The translations under genes and the position numbers were made by a program. This document shows, one piece after another, positions 10,866-21,351 of a stretch of DNA of 64,000 nt; the stretch's first letter is position 1; every line of letters begins with the position of its first letter. The stretch comes from Streptomyces rishiriensis (GTDB lineage: Bacteria; Actinomycetota; Actinomycetes; Streptomycetales; Streptomycetaceae). The stretch spans positions 124,001 through 188,000 of the forward strand of contig NZ_BEWA01000009.1 in assembly GCF_003112535.1 (NCBI RefSeq). The letters are read 5' to 3'. The notes beneath the pieces were generated by a model that worked only from the letters and a program-made list of their open reading frames with translations, was not told the DNA's origin and ran no database searches.

Positions 10866-11456
10866 ATGGGACACCGTGAGGATCTGCTCGAAGGCGCCAA
10901 GCGCTGCCTGCTGGAGAAGGGATTCGTGCGCACCACGGCGCGCGACATCGTCAAGGAGTCGGGGACCAATCTCGCGTCGATCGGCTACCACTACGGGTCG
11001 AAGGACGCCCTGCTCGTGCAGGCCTACGTCTCACTGATCGAGGGCCTCGGCGACACCTTCGACCCCGGCTGGGGCGCGGGCGGCGACAGCTCGTCGGCCC
11101 CGGGGTCGCTGGAACGCTTCCAGGAGGTCTGGGCGAACATCATCCGTTCGCTGCCCGAGGCCCGGGCCGTGTGGATGCTGAGCCTCGAAGTCATCCTCTA
11201 CGCCGACCGGCTGCAGGAGGTGCGCTCGCTGCTCGCCGTGGCGCAGGAGCAGGGCCGCGCGGGGATCGTGCCCCTGTTCACCGGCGTCCCCGAGGACGAG
11301 CTCGACAAGGAGACCGTCGACTCGGAGGGCCGCTTCTACCAGACCCTCCTGAACGGGCTCATGGTCCAGTGGCTCTTCGACCCGCCCTCGGCGACCGACG
11401 CGGCGCAGCTCACCGAGGGGCTGCGGCGGGTGATCGCGGGCGCGACGCGCGACTGA
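10866..11456 (+). CDS. TetR-family transcriptional regulator
   Basis: One-component repressor (196 aa). The N-terminal helix-turn-helix runs through TTARDIVKESGTNLASIGYHYGSKDAL (residues about 21-48), typical of TetR. The C-terminal ligand domain resembles the TetR_C groups that regulate efflux pumps. I chose ATG 10866 (MGHREDLLEGAK) over the upstream in-frame start at 10824 because family homology begins here and the upstream region is AT-rich operator-like DNA. It probably represses the divergent exporter gene and itself. Confidence 0.88.
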   Translation: MGHREDLLEGAKRCLLEKGFVRTTARDIVKESGTNLASIGYHYGSKDALLVQAYVSLIEGLGDTFDPGWGAGGDSSSAPGSLERFQEVWANIIRSLPEARAVWMLSLEVILYADRLQEVRSLLAVAQEQGRAGIVPLFTGVPEDELDKETVDSEGRFYQTLLNGLMVQWLFDPPSATDAAQLTEGLRRVIAGATRD

Positions 11457-11499
11457 TCCGCCCGGGGCGTCCGGTCACCGATCCGCCCGGGTCGTCCGG

Positions 11500-12714
11500 T
11501 CAGGGCAGCCGGGCCGTCTTCAGCGTCATGTGCAGCAGCAGCCGGTCCTCGCCGTCGTCCAGGTTCAGGCCCGTCAACTGCTCCACCCGCGCGAGCCGGT
11601 AGTACAGGGTCTGCCGGTGGATGCCCAGCTCGGCTGCCGTGCGGCCGGCCTGGCCCGCGCAGTCGAGATACACCTCGGCGGTGCGGGCCAGTTCCTGGTG
11701 GGCGGGTGCCAGCAGAGGCCGCACGGAAGGGTCCTGGGCGGCTTCGGGCGGCAGCGCGGTCAGCAGCCGGTAGGGGCCGACGGACGCCCAGCGCGCGACC
11801 GGACCGAGGCGCGGCTCCGCCAGCGCGGCCCGCGCCGACGCCGACGCCTCCTCCCAGGCCGCCCCGAGTCCGGCCAGCCCGGACCGCCCGGCGGCCACTC
11901 CCGCCGCCACCCCCGGCGCCGCCTCCGCCGCCCGCTCCAGCAGCCGGGCCGCCGCGGACGTCGCCGGGGTGAGGGTGTCCGCGGAACGCAGCCGCACCAG
12001 CACCGCAAGGCACTGCCCGGCCGTCGCCCACGGCACCGTGCACAGCGCCGTCGCCCCCGGCAGGGTGCGCAGTGAGGGGGCCTCGTCCGGATCGGCGGAC
12101 GGCCAGGGGGCCACGCACACCACCGTGTGCGGGCCGTCCGCGCGGGCGCCGAGCGCGGTGCGCAGCTCCGCCACCGCCATGTCCCGCGGCCAGCCCCGAG
12201 CGGCGGTGAGGACCGCCCGCAGCTCCCGGGTGAGATCCGCGCCGTGCTGGGCCTCGTCCGCGAGCAGGGCGCCGATCCGCGCGGTCACCTCCATCGCGGC
12301 CGCCAGCTGGGCGTCCGTGGGTCCGGGATCGTCGTCCAGCAGCCAGACGTAGCCGAGGGCGACCCCCCGGTGCCGGACGGGCAGGCAGACGCGCCCGCGG
12401 TGGACCCCCGCCTCCGGGGTGGGCGGGATGCGGACCGGACCGGTGGCGCGGGTGATGCCGAACCCCTCGAACCAGGTGCGCACGGCCGCGGTCGAGCGCC
12501 GGGTCAGGATGGAGCGGGTGCGCACCGGGTCCAGCGCGGACGCGTCCAGCTCGCCCTCGCTGTCGTACGCCCCGAACGCGATCAGCTCGAAGTCGCGGTT
12601 CTCCAGGGTCGCGGGGGCGCCGAGCAGCTCCGAGATCTCGTCGACGAGCTCCTGGTAGTCGCCCGCGTGGGAGGAAGATGCGGCATCGGCCTTCACGGGG
12701 GCATTCTCTCCCAT
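11500..12714 (-). CDS. PucR-type (CdaR-like) transcriptional regulator
   Basis: 404-residue regulator. A GAF-like sensor region fills the N-terminal half (a [22 protein letters not shown] core). The C-terminal PucR helix-turn-helix is clear: [29 protein letters not shown] near residues 360-388. Family members respond to small metabolites and often control the next operon. It is divergent from proline dehydrogenase and pruA, so it is probably their proline-responsive activator. Streptomyces put operons carry such a regulator. The spacer to proline dehydrogenase is 127 bases; no clear operator was seen. Confidence 0.85.
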   Translation of the reverse strand: MGENAPVKADAASSSHAGDYQELVDEISELLGAPATLENRDFELIAFGAYDSEGELDASALDPVRTRSILTRRSTAAVRTWFEGFGITRATGPVRIPPTPEAGVHRGRVCLPVRHRGVALGYVWLLDDDPGPTDAQLAAAMEVTARIGALLADEAQHGADLTRELRAVLTAARGWPRDMAVAELRTALGARADGPHTVVCVAPWPSADPDEAPSLRTLPGATALCTVPWATAGQCLAVLVRLRSADTLTPATSAAARLLERAAEAAPGVAAGVAAGRSGLAGLGAAWEEASASARAALAEPRLGPVARWASVGPYRLLTALPPEAAQDPSVRPLLAPAHQELARTAEVYLDCAGQAGRTAAELGIHRQTLYYRLARVEQLTGLNLDDGEDRLLLHMTLKTARLP

Positions 12715-12841
12715 TCCCGCGGCCCTTCATACATCTGTCTGAGATCTGCGGCACGGATGCGTGACAGCTGTCGATGGCCCACGATCGGAGGGATCCTTAG
12801 GTTTCACGGTGGTTCTGTCTGCTGGTTTGTGGAGGTGCCCC

Positions 12842-13768
12842 GTGCTGGGTCCCGTGATTCTCGCCGCGTCGCGCAGCGACCGGATGCGACGCCTGATCTC
12901 GGCGGCCCCGGTGACGAAACAGGTCGTGGACCGCTTCATCCCCGGTGAGACCGTCGACGACGTCGTTCCGATCGTCGAGGAGCGCACCGCGCAGGGGCTG
13001 GAGCTGACGATGGACGTCGTCGGCGAGGACATCACCACCCCCGACGAGGCCCGCGCCGCCCGCGACGCCTATCTGGCGCTGGTCGACCGGCTGGCGGAGC
13101 TGGAACTCGGCGAGCGCGTCGAGATGTCCGTCAAGCTGTCGATGTTCGGCCAAGCGCTGGAGGGCGGGCACGAGCTGGCGCTCGCCAACGTCCGCCCGGT
13201 GGTGGAGGCCGCCGCCGCCATCGGCACCACCGTCACCCTGGACGCCGAGGACCACACCACCCTCGACTCGATGTTCGCCATCCACGACGAGCTGCGCCAG
13301 GACTTCCCGCAGACTGGCTGCGTCATCCAGGCCTACCTCTTCCGCACCGAGGCCGACGCCCGCCGCCTCGCCGCGAACGGCAGCCGGGTACGGCTCGTCA
13401 AAGGGGCGTACAAGGAGCCCGCCGAGGTCGCCTACCAGCAGAAGCACGAGATCGACAAGGCGTACGTCCGGGTCCTGCGCACCCTGATGGACGGCGACGG
13501 GTACCCGATGATCGGGTCCCACGACCCGCGCCTGATCTCCATCGCGCAGGAACTCGCCCGCCGGGCCGGCCGCAAGCCCGACGAGTACGAGTTCCAGATG
13601 CTGTACGGGATCAGGAGCGACGAGCACCTGCGCCTCGCCGCCGAGGGCCACCGCATGCGCGTCTACACGGCCTACGGCACCGACTGGTACGGCTACTTCA
13701 TGCGCCGTCTGGCCGAGAAGCCGGCCAACCTGCGGTTCTTCGTCCGCTCGATGATCAGCAAGGGCTGA
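12842..13768 (+). CDS. Proline dehydrogenase (monofunctional)
   Basis: FAD-dependent oxidation of proline to 1-pyrroline-5-carboxylate (308 aa, usual for the actinobacterial stand-alone enzyme). The C-terminal signature is visible: HDPRLI, the FQMLYGI segment, and RVYTAYGTDWYGYFMRRLAEKP (about residues 270-292), containing the paired Arg residues that bind the substrate carboxylate. I chose GTG 12842 (VLGPVILAASRSD), with GGAGGTG 5 bases upstream; in-frame GTG/ATG codons further up add a non-family extension. pruA follows 96 bases later and completes oxidation to glutamate. Confidence 0.93.
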   Translation: MLGPVILAASRSDRMRRLISAAPVTKQVVDRFIPGETVDDVVPIVEERTAQGLELTMDVVGEDITTPDEARAARDAYLALVDRLAELELGERVEMSVKLSMFGQALEGGHELALANVRPVVEAAAAIGTTVTLDAEDHTTLDSMFAIHDELRQDFPQTGCVIQAYLFRTEADARRLAANGSRVRLVKGAYKEPAEVAYQQKHEIDKAYVRVLRTLMDGDGYPMIGSHDPRLISIAQELARRAGRKPDEYEFQMLYGIRSDEHLRLAAEGHRMRVYTAYGTDWYGYFMRRLAEKPANLRFFVRSMISKG

Positions 13769-13864
13769 GCCCACCCCCGCTCGCGCCCGCGGCCCGGCAC
13801 CCACGCCGGCCACACGGCCTGCCCCATCGCTTGCAACACCGCTCAGTAAGGAGTTACGGAACCC

Positions 13865-15485
<1,621 letters not shown>

Positions 15486-15496
<11 letters not shown>

Positions 15497-15552
15497 CGCC
15501 CCCACCTGGTCTGACGCCCCCACATGGGCTGACGCCCCCACATGGGCATGGA
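15486..15552. repeat. Short tandem repeat duplicating the pruA 3' end
   Basis: About 3.5 head-to-tail units of a 19-20 base unit, core CACATGGGCTGACGCCCC (second copy ACCTGGTCTGACG), begin inside the last pruA codons. Each unit carries a TGA. The pattern fits replication slippage at the gene end. Confidence 0.8.
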
Positions 15553-15593
15553 CTGACGCACGCACCCGGGCCGGGACCGGCCGGGTGACACGA

Positions 15594-15616
15594 GGGCCGG
15601 GCGATCCGCCCGGCCC
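15594..15616 (+). terminator. Terminator after pruA
   Basis: Perfect 10-bp stem GGGCCGGGCG / CGCCCGGCCC with a 3-base loop followed by TTCG. No long T tract, as is common for Streptomyces terminators. Confidence 0.65.
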
Positions 15617-15982
15617 TTCGCGTGCCCTCGGCGAGTAATCTCCCGGCCGCTTCTCGTAGGCGTTGCCGTTCTGCGTGACGATCGCGGTCACGCGCGCACC
15701 CTGCCTAACCGGTCGATGCGTTGCCAGCGGTTAGATGCCCGGCGTCCGTCTCAGATAGTAGGAAGTCCGAGTAATTGTGGAGACAGGCGCGCGCTCCTCC
15801 CTTAGTTTTGTAGGAGCCGAACGTCTCGCTCGATCAAGCGAATGGCGGGCGTGAGCCGGGCCCCTGCAGGCAACCCCTGTGGTCCGCTCCCCGCCCCTTG
15901 GGGGCACCCCCCGCCCATTAGGCAGAGGGGGAGTCTCGTCACCCCTTTGGCACTCCCTGGAATTCGAAGGAGTCGATTCCCC
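15617..15982 (+). other. Long leader/spacer upstream of small protein gene
   Basis: 366 bases without a convincing gene. Contents: a CGTGAC/GTCACG inverted repeat at 15675-15693; a relatively AT-rich stretch (about 15740-15810) likely to hold a promoter; CTCCT...AGGAG and TCGCT...AGCGA small hairpins (15799-15844); and a GC-rich segment (about 15889-15935) resembling a diverged copy of the hairpin repeat seen at 44790 and 60877. It may be a structured 5' leader for the 43-residue protein. Confidence 0.4.
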
Positions 15983-16114
15983 ATGGCCGAGACGACCGTC
16001 CGCCGCCGAGTCCGTCACGTCTCCCGTACGAGCGAGTCCGACCGCAAGAACGCCGCCGCCGCCCTGCAGCGCGCCCTCGACCGCCGTGACAACGGCGGCG
16101 AGACCGGCCACTGA
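15983..16114 (+). CDS. Small basic conserved-type protein (43 aa)
   Basis: Starts MAETTVRRRVRHVSRTSESD and ends DRRDNGGETGH. It is strongly basic, rich in Arg, and lacks any membrane segment or Cys. ATG 15983 has a good ribosome binding site (GAAGGAGT) 9 bases upstream, and codon third positions are GC-rich, both supporting a real gene. The function is not recognised; the charge would suit nucleic-acid or ribosome binding, but that is only inference. It lies between pruA and leuB. Confidence 0.65.
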   Translation: MAETTVRRRVRHVSRTSESDRKNAAAALQRALDRRDNGGETGH

Positions 16115-16259
16115 GCCACGCCTCCCGGTAGTCGGGAAGCACCCCGGAAGCAGTCCGGGAGTCGCGCCCGCACAGGGCGCGGCGCGGGCGCCCGAACGGG
16201 ACGTCGGGCCCCGCGCCGCACCTCGGACCCCCGCGTCCGCCCCGCGACCCGCTGTCCGC

Positions 16260-16302
16260 ATGACGGACGGTCCGTGTCATCCCATGGGACGGGGAGTAGG
16301 GT
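16260..16302 (+). promoter_or_regulatory. Putative leuB promoter and operator
   Basis: TAGGGT at 16297-16302 is a good -10 only 6 bases before the leuB ATG, implying a leaderless mRNA; no ribosome binding site is present. Just upstream, ATGAC...GTCAT flanks the palindrome ACGGAC-G-GTCCGT (16260-16280), overlapping where the -35 would be, and is a candidate operator. Confidence 0.5.
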
Positions 16303-16308
16303 TCCCGC

Positions 16309-17352
16309 ATGTCTCGCAGCCTCAATCTCGCAGTGATCCCCGGTGACGGCATCGGCCAGGAGGTCGTGGCCGAAGGTCTCAAGGTCCTCTCCGCCGTCCT
16401 CCCGCAGGACGTGAAGCTGGAGACCAAGGAGTACGACTTCGGCGCCCGGCGCTACCACGCCACCGGTGAGACCCTCACCGACGCCGACGCGGAGGCGCTC
16501 AAGCGGCACGACGCGATCCTGCTCGGTGCGATCGGCGACCCGAGCGTGCCCTCCGGCGTCCTGGAGCGGGGCTTCCTGCTCAAGCTGCGCTTCCTCTTCG
16601 ACCACCACGTCAACCTGCGCCCCTCGAAGCTGCTCCCCGGCGTGGCCACCCCGCTGGCCGGCCAGCCCGAGATCGACTTCGTCGTGGTCCGCGAGGGCAC
16701 CGAGGGCCCGTACACCGGCAACGGCGGCACGATCCGCAAGGGCACCCCGCACGAGGTCGCCACCGAGGTCTCCGTGAACACGGCCTTCGGCGTCGAGCGC
16801 GTGGTCCGCGACGCCTTCGCCCGCGCCCAGGCCCGCCCCCGCAAGAAGCTCACGCTGGTCCACAAGAACAACGTGCTGGCCTTCGCCGGTCACCTGTGGA
16901 CGAACGTCTTCAACCGGGTGGCCGCGGAGTTCCCCGACGTCACCACGGACTACATCCACGTGGACGCCGCGACGATCTACCTGGTCACCGACCCCGGCCG
17001 GTTCGACGTGATCGTCACCGACAACCTCTTCGGCGACATCATCACCGACCTCGCCGCGGCCGTCTCCGGCGGCATCGGCGTCGCCGCGAGCGGGAACATC
17101 AACCCCTCCGGCGAGTTCCCCTCCATGTTCGAGCCCGTGCACGGCTCGGCCCCGGACATCGCGGGCCAGGGCAAGGCCGACCCCACCGCCACGGTCCTGT
17201 CCGTCGCCCTGCTGCTGCGCCACCTCGGTCACGACGCCGAGGCGGTCCGCATCGAGGACGCCGTCTCCGCCGACCTGGCGGAGCGCGGCGCGCTGCCCGC
17301 GCGCAGCACCTCGGAGATCGGCGACGCGCTCGCCGCACGAGTAGCCGGCTGA
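16309..17352 (+). CDS. leuB: 3-isopropylmalate dehydrogenase
   Basis: NAD- and Mg-dependent oxidative decarboxylation of 3-isopropylmalate in leucine synthesis (347 aa). Nucleotide-binding start [15 protein letters not shown], substrate-binding Arg residues in [16 protein letters not shown] and [13 protein letters not shown], catalytic Lys/Asp in the [15 protein letters not shown] segment, and the cofactor motif [14 protein letters not shown] are all visible. This short actinobacterial version sits apart from leuCD (50-52 kb) but close to ilvE. The start ATG 16309 is probably the 5' end of a leaderless message. Confidence 0.94.
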   Translation: MSRSLNLAVIPGDGIGQEVVAEGLKVLSAVLPQDVKLETKEYDFGARRYHATGETLTDADAEALKRHDAILLGAIGDPSVPSGVLERGFLLKLRFLFDHHVNLRPSKLLPGVATPLAGQPEIDFVVVREGTEGPYTGNGGTIRKGTPHEVATEVSVNTAFGVERVVRDAFARAQARPRKKLTLVHKNNVLAFAGHLWTNVFNRVAAEFPDVTTDYIHVDAATIYLVTDPGRFDVIVTDNLFGDIITDLAAAVSGGIGVAASGNINPSGEFPSMFEPVHGSAPDIAGQGKADPTATVLSVALLLRHLGHDAEAVRIEDAVSADLAERGALPARSTSEIGDALAARVAG

Positions 17353-17370
17353 CCCGGCGCACCACGCGAC

Positions 17371-17436
17371 GCCCCGGCTCCCAGGAGCCGGGGCAGTCCC
17401 TCGAAGCCGCCGGGTCACCTCGCACCCGGCGGCTTC
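17371..17436. terminator. Two tandem hairpins after leuB
   Basis: First stem GCCCCGGCTCC / GGAGCCGGGGC (17371-17394, 11 bp). Second stem GAAGCCGCCGGGT / ACCCGGCGGCTTC (17403-17436, 13 bp, 8-base loop). Both are perfect and lack T tracts. They separate leuB from ilvE. Confidence 0.7.
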
Positions 17437-17626
17437 TCGTATCTCCTGCCGGGTGTCACCATCGACCCCGGGTCGCATTCACGCCGTTTTCTTCCGCGCG
17501 TCCCGCTTGCGATAATCGAACGCGGAGCCGCGGTATCAGGCAATGCTCGGACGTCCTAGCACACGCCACTGGCCGTACGGACGTGAGCGCGGCCCGTCAC
17601 ACACAACCGGTGAAGGACAACCACTC

Positions 17627-18715
17627 ATGACGACGCCCACGATCGAGCTCAAGCCCTCCGCCAGCCCGCTCTCCGCCGCCGAGCGCGAGGCGATCCTGGC
17701 GAACCCCGGCTTCGGCCGCCACTTCACCGACCACATGGTGACGATCAGGTGGACCGAGGGCCGCGGCTGGCACGACGGTCAGCTCGTTCCGTACGCGCCG
17801 ATCCCCCTCGACCCGGCGACCAACGTCCTGCACTACGCGCAGGAGATCTTCGAGGGGCTGAAGGCCTACCGCCGTCCCGACGGCTCCGTCGCCACCTTCC
17901 GCCCGGACCAGAACGCCAAGCGGTTCCAGCGCTCCGCCCGCCGCCTGGCCATGCCCGAGCTGCCGGTCGAGACGTTCATCGAGGCCTGTGACGCGCTCGT
18001 CGGCCAGGACAAGGACTGGGTGCCCGCGCACGGCGGCGAGGAGTCCCTCTACCTGCGCCCCTTCATGATCGCGACCGAGGTGGGCCTGGGCGTGAAGCCG
18101 GCCAACGAGTACCTCTTCATCGTGATCGCCTCGCCGGCCGGCGCCTACTTCCCGGGCGGCGTCAAGCCCGTCTCCATCTGGGTCTCCGAGGACCACGTCC
18201 GCGCCGTTCCCGGAGGCATGGGCGACGCCAAGACCGGCGGCAACTACGCCGCCTCCCTGCTCGCCCAGGCCGAGGCCGCCGCACAGGGCTGCGCCCAGGT
18301 CTGCTACCTCGACGCGGTCGAGCGCACGTGGGTCGAGGAGCTCGGCGGCATGAACCTGTACTTCGTCTACGGGAACAAGATCGTCACGCCTTCGCTGACC
18401 GGCTCCATCCTGGAGGGCGTCACCCGCGACAGCCTCCTCACCGTCGCCCGAGACCTGGGCTACGAGGCGGAGGAGGGCCGGGTCTCCGTCGACCAGTGGC
18501 AGCGCGACTCCGAGAGCGGCGCGCTGCAGGAGGTCTTCGCCTGCGGCACCGCGGCCGTGATCACCCCGGTCGGCACGGTCAAGCGCACCGGCGGGGAGTG
18601 GCAGCAGTCGGGCGGCGAGCCCGGCGAGGTCACCCTCCGGCTCCGGCAGGCCCTGCTGGACATCCAGCGCGGCACGGCCGAGGACAAGCACGGCTGGATG
18701 CACCCGCTGGGCTGA
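17627..18715 (+). CDS. ilvE: Branched-chain amino acid aminotransferase
   Basis: Pyridoxal-phosphate class IV aminotransferase (362 aa) carrying out the last step of Ile, Val and Leu synthesis and the first of their breakdown. Family hallmarks are [25 protein letters not shown], the catalytic Lys in [15 protein letters not shown], and the C-terminal [10 protein letters not shown] motif. ATG 17627 has GAAGGA 9 bases upstream. It has its own promoter region behind tandem hairpins. Confidence 0.95.
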   Translation: MTTPTIELKPSASPLSAAEREAILANPGFGRHFTDHMVTIRWTEGRGWHDGQLVPYAPIPLDPATNVLHYAQEIFEGLKAYRRPDGSVATFRPDQNAKRFQRSARRLAMPELPVETFIEACDALVGQDKDWVPAHGGEESLYLRPFMIATEVGLGVKPANEYLFIVIASPAGAYFPGGVKPVSIWVSEDHVRAVPGGMGDAKTGGNYAASLLAQAEAAAQGCAQVCYLDAVERTWVEELGGMNLYFVYGNKIVTPSLTGSILEGVTRDSLLTVARDLGYEAEEGRVSVDQWQRDSESGALQEVFACGTAAVITPVGTVKRTGGEWQQSGGEPGEVTLRLRQALLDIQRGTAEDKHGWMHPLG

Positions 18716-18739
18716 TCCCCGACCCGAATGTCCCCGCAT

Positions 18740-18777
18740 CGCCGCAGGGCCACCCCGACCGGGGTGGCCCTGCGGCG
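18740..18777 (+). terminator. Terminator after ilvE
   Basis: Perfect 17-bp stem beginning CGCCGCAGGGCC with a 4-base GACC loop, followed by TTC. Very stable. Confidence 0.85.
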
Positions 18778-18808
18778 TTCCTGAAGCCCGCCGCCGGTGC
18801 GGCGCATA

Positions 18809-18900
18809 TAGAACGCTGCTCTAAAAGTTCCCTTGACTCCTTCCGATCATCGACTAGATCGCTTAGAGTGCTGCTCTAAGATATGGAGTGCTGCTCACAT
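18809..18900 (+). promoter_or_regulatory. Urease-like operon promoter with three TetR-type operator copies
   Basis: The palindromic element TAGAACGCTGCTCTA (18809-18823) recurs as TTAGAGTGCTGCTCTAA (18863-18879) and in degenerate form as GGAGTGCTGCTCACA (18885-18899). Between the first two lies TTGACT (18833-18838), 16 bases from TAGATC (18855-18860), a plausible promoter. Copy 2 covers the expected start site. The consensus TAGARYGCTGCTCTA is a typical TetR-family operator. The likely ligand-sensing repressor is the TetR gene at the end of this operon (22470). Confidence 0.7.
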
Positions 18901-18948
18901 ACCGTGTTCGGGCCGCTCTCGACGACCGACGGCGGACAGGGAGGCCAG

Positions 18949-19656
18949 GTGCGACTCACCCCCACCGAACGGGACCGGCTGCTGCTCTTCGGGGCGGCCG
19001 AGCTGGCCCGGGCGAGAAGGGCCCGCGGGCTGCTGCTCAACGTCCCGGAGGCGACCGCGCTCGTCGCGGACACCGTCTGCGAGGCCGCCCGTGACGGCGT
19101 GCGGCTCGCCGAGGCGATCGAGCGGGCCCGGTCGGTCCTCGGCCCGGACGACGTGCTGCCGGGGGTCGCGGACATCGTCACCGAGGTGCACGTCGAGGCC
19201 GTCTTCGACGACGGCACGCGGCTCGCCGTCGTCTCCGACCCGATCGGCGCGGACGGGGCGCACGGCGCGGGGAGCCGGGCGCCCGACGGCCTCGGGCCGG
19301 GCGCGCTGCTGCCGGGGCCCACGCACGCCGAGCCCGAGGCGGTCGTGCGGCTGACCGTCGTCAACACCGCCGCAGTGCCCGTCTCCGTCACCTCCCACTT
19401 CCACTTCTTCGAGGCCAACCCGCGGCTGGACTTCGCGCGGGACGCGGCCTACGGGATGCGGCTCGCCGTCCCCGCCGGGTCCTCCGTGCGCTTCGGGCCG
19501 GGGGAGAGCGTCGAGGTCGGGCTGCTGCCCATCGGGGGCGAGCGGGTGGCGATCGGCTTCGCCGGGCTGGTCGACGGGCCGCTGGACGCCCCGGGCGCCC
19601 GGCAGGAAGCCCTGCGCCGGGCAGCCGCCTGCGGATACCTGGGGGCGAAGGCGTGA
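18949..19656 (+). CDS. ureAB: Urease gamma-beta fusion subunit
   Basis: Fusion of urease UreA (residues 1 to about 100, with LTPTERDRLLLFGAAELARARRARG and VPEATALVAD) and UreB (about 125-220, with VTSHFHFFEANPRLDFARDAAYGMRLAVPAG), 235 aa. These are structural subunits that normally surround the nickel-containing alpha subunit. Gamma-beta fusions are known in some bacteria. GTG 18949 has GGGAGG upstream; earlier in-frame codons fall in the operator region. Its stop overlaps the ureC-like start by 4 bases (GTGA), so the two are translationally coupled. UreDEFG accessory genes are absent here. Confidence 0.9.
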   Translation: MRLTPTERDRLLLFGAAELARARRARGLLLNVPEATALVADTVCEAARDGVRLAEAIERARSVLGPDDVLPGVADIVTEVHVEAVFDDGTRLAVVSDPIGADGAHGAGSRAPDGLGPGALLPGPTHAEPEAVVRLTVVNTAAVPVSVTSHFHFFEANPRLDFARDAAYGMRLAVPAGSSVRFGPGESVEVGLLPIGGERVAIGFAGLVDGPLDAPGARQEALRRAAACGYLGAKA

Positions 19657-21326
19657 ACCCGCACGAGTACGCCGCCACCCACGGCCCCCGCGCCGGCGAC
19701 CGCGTCCGGCTCGGCGACAGCGGCCTCGTCGTCCGCGTGGAGTCCGACTCCCAGCTCCCCGGCGACGAGTTCCTCGCCGGCTTCGGCAAGACCGCCCGCG
19801 ACGGACTGCACCTCAAGGCCGCCGCCGTCCGTGACACCTGTGACGTCGTGATCAGCAACGTCGTGGTGATCGACGCGGTGCTGGGGATCCACAAGGTCTC
19901 GATCGGGATCCGGGAGGGCCGCATCCACGCGATCGGGCGCGCCGGGAACCCCGACACCCTGGACGGGGTGGACGTCGTCGTCGGCACGGGCACGTCCATC
20001 GTCTCCGGCGAGGGGCTCATCGCCACCGCCGGCGCCGTCGACACCCATGTCCATCTGCTGTCGCCGCGCATCATGGAGGCCTCGCTGGCCTCCGGTGTGA
20101 CGACGGTCATCGGGCAGGAGTTCGGGCCCGTGTGGGGCGTCGGCGTCAACTCGCCCTGGGCGCTGCGGCACGCGTTCAACGCCTTCGACGCCTGGCCGGT
20201 CAACATCGGCTTCCTGGGCCGCGGTTCGTCCTCGCACGACGCCCCGCTGGTCGAGGCGCTGGCCGAGGGCGGCGCCTCGGGCTTCAAGGTGCACGAGGAC
20301 ATGGGCGCCCACACCCGGGCGCTGGACACGGCGTTGCGGGTCGCCGAGGAACACGACGTCCAAGTCGCCCTGCACAGCGACGGGTTGAACGAGTGCCTGT
20401 CGGTCGAGGACACCCTGCGCGTCCTGGAGGGCCGGACGATCCACGCCTTCCACATCGAGGGCTGCGGCGGCGGCCATGTGCCCAACGTGCTGAAGATGGC
20501 CGGCGTGCCGAACGTCATCGGCTCCTCCACCAACCCCACCCTGCCCTTCGGCCGGGACGCCGTCGCCGAGCACTACGGGATGATCGTCTCCGTCCACGAC
20601 CTGAAGACCGACCTGCCCGGCGACGCCGCCATGGCCCGCGACCGCATCCGCGCCGGGACGATGGGCGCCGAGGACGTGCTGCACGACCTGGGCGCGATCG
20701 GCATCACCTCGTCCGACGCGCAGGGCATGGGCCGCGCGGGCGAGACCGTCCGCCGCACCTTCGCCATGGCCGGCAAGATGAAGGCCGAGTTCGGCGCCCC
20801 GCACGACGACCACGACAACGAGCGCGTCCTGCGCTACCTGGCCAAGCTGACCGTCAACCCCGCCATCGCGCACGGGCTTTCGCACGAGGTCGGATCGATC
20901 GAGGTCGGCAAGCTCGCCGACATCGTGCTGTGGCGCCCCGAGTACTTCGGCGCCAAACCGCAACTGGTCCTCAAGTCGGGCTTCCCTGCGTACGGGGTGG
21001 TCGGCGACCCGAACGCGGCCACCGACACCTGCGAACCCCTCGTCCTCGGACCGCAGTTCGGGGCGTACGGGGCCACGCCCGCCGATCTCTCCGTCGCCTT
21101 CGTCGCCCGGGCCGCCCTCGACCAGGGCGGCGACTCGATGCCCACCCGCCGCCGCCGGGTCGCCGTCCGCGGCACCCGCGGCATCGGCCCCGCCGACCTG
21201 CGCCTGAACTCCCGCACCGGAGCGGTCGACGTCGACCGGCGCACCGGTCTGGTCACCCTCGACGGCGAGCCGCTGCGCTCCGAGCCGGCCGAGTCCGTGT
21301 CCCTGAACCGCCTCTACTTCCTCTGA
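19653..21326 (+). CDS. ureC: Urease alpha-subunit-like amidohydrolase (divergent UreC)
   Basis: Nickel amidohydrolase of the UreC family (557 aa). By alignment to Klebsiella UreC from memory, all metal-centre residues are retained: His132 and His134 (THVH), Lys212 for carbamylation (FKVHEDMG), His241 (ALHSD), His267 (FHIEGCGGGH) and Asp355 (TSSDAQGMGR). Flap His315 is also retained. However, the flap Cys is Val314, the following His is Asp, the GPAAG pocket segment reads GPVWG, and the pocket Ala near Asp355 is Gly. These changes suggest altered activity or substrate. It overlaps ureAB by 4 bases and is followed 25 bases later by agmatine deiminase. Urea hydrolysis should not be assumed; N-carbamoylputrescine is one candidate substrate. 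Confidence 0.85.
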   Translation: MNPHEYAATHGPRAGDRVRLGDSGLVVRVESDSQLPGDEFLAGFGKTARDGLHLKAAAVRDTCDVVISNVVVIDAVLGIHKVSIGIREGRIHAIGRAGNPDTLDGVDVVVGTGTSIVSGEGLIATAGAVDTHVHLLSPRIMEASLASGVTTVIGQEFGPVWGVGVNSPWALRHAFNAFDAWPVNIGFLGRGSSSHDAPLVEALAEGGASGFKVHEDMGAHTRALDTALRVAEEHDVQVALHSDGLNECLSVEDTLRVLEGRTIHAFHIEGCGGGHVPNVLKMAGVPNVIGSSTNPTLPFGRDAVAEHYGMIVSVHDLKTDLPGDAAMARDRIRAGTMGAEDVLHDLGAIGITSSDAQGMGRAGETVRRTFAMAGKMKAEFGAPHDDHDNERVLRYLAKLTVNPAIAHGLSHEVGSIEVGKLADIVLWRPEYFGAKPQLVLKSGFPAYGVVGDPNAATDTCEPLVLGPQFGAYGATPADLSVAFVARAALDQGGDSMPTRRRRVAVRGTRGIGPADLRLNSRTGAVDVDRRTGLVTLDGEPLRSEPAESVSLNRLYFL

Positions 21327-21351
21327 CTCCCCAAGGACCAAGGACCGTCCC

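Noticed and set aside
15731-16261. Minus-strand frame of 176 codons opposite the small basic protein
   Set aside because: No ribosome binding site, composition follows the antisense of GC-rich repeats, and no family resemblance.
18883-18948. N-terminal extension of the urease gamma-beta protein from ATG 18883
   Set aside because: The extra codons lie in the operator repeats and are outside UreA homology; GTG 18949 has the ribosome binding site.
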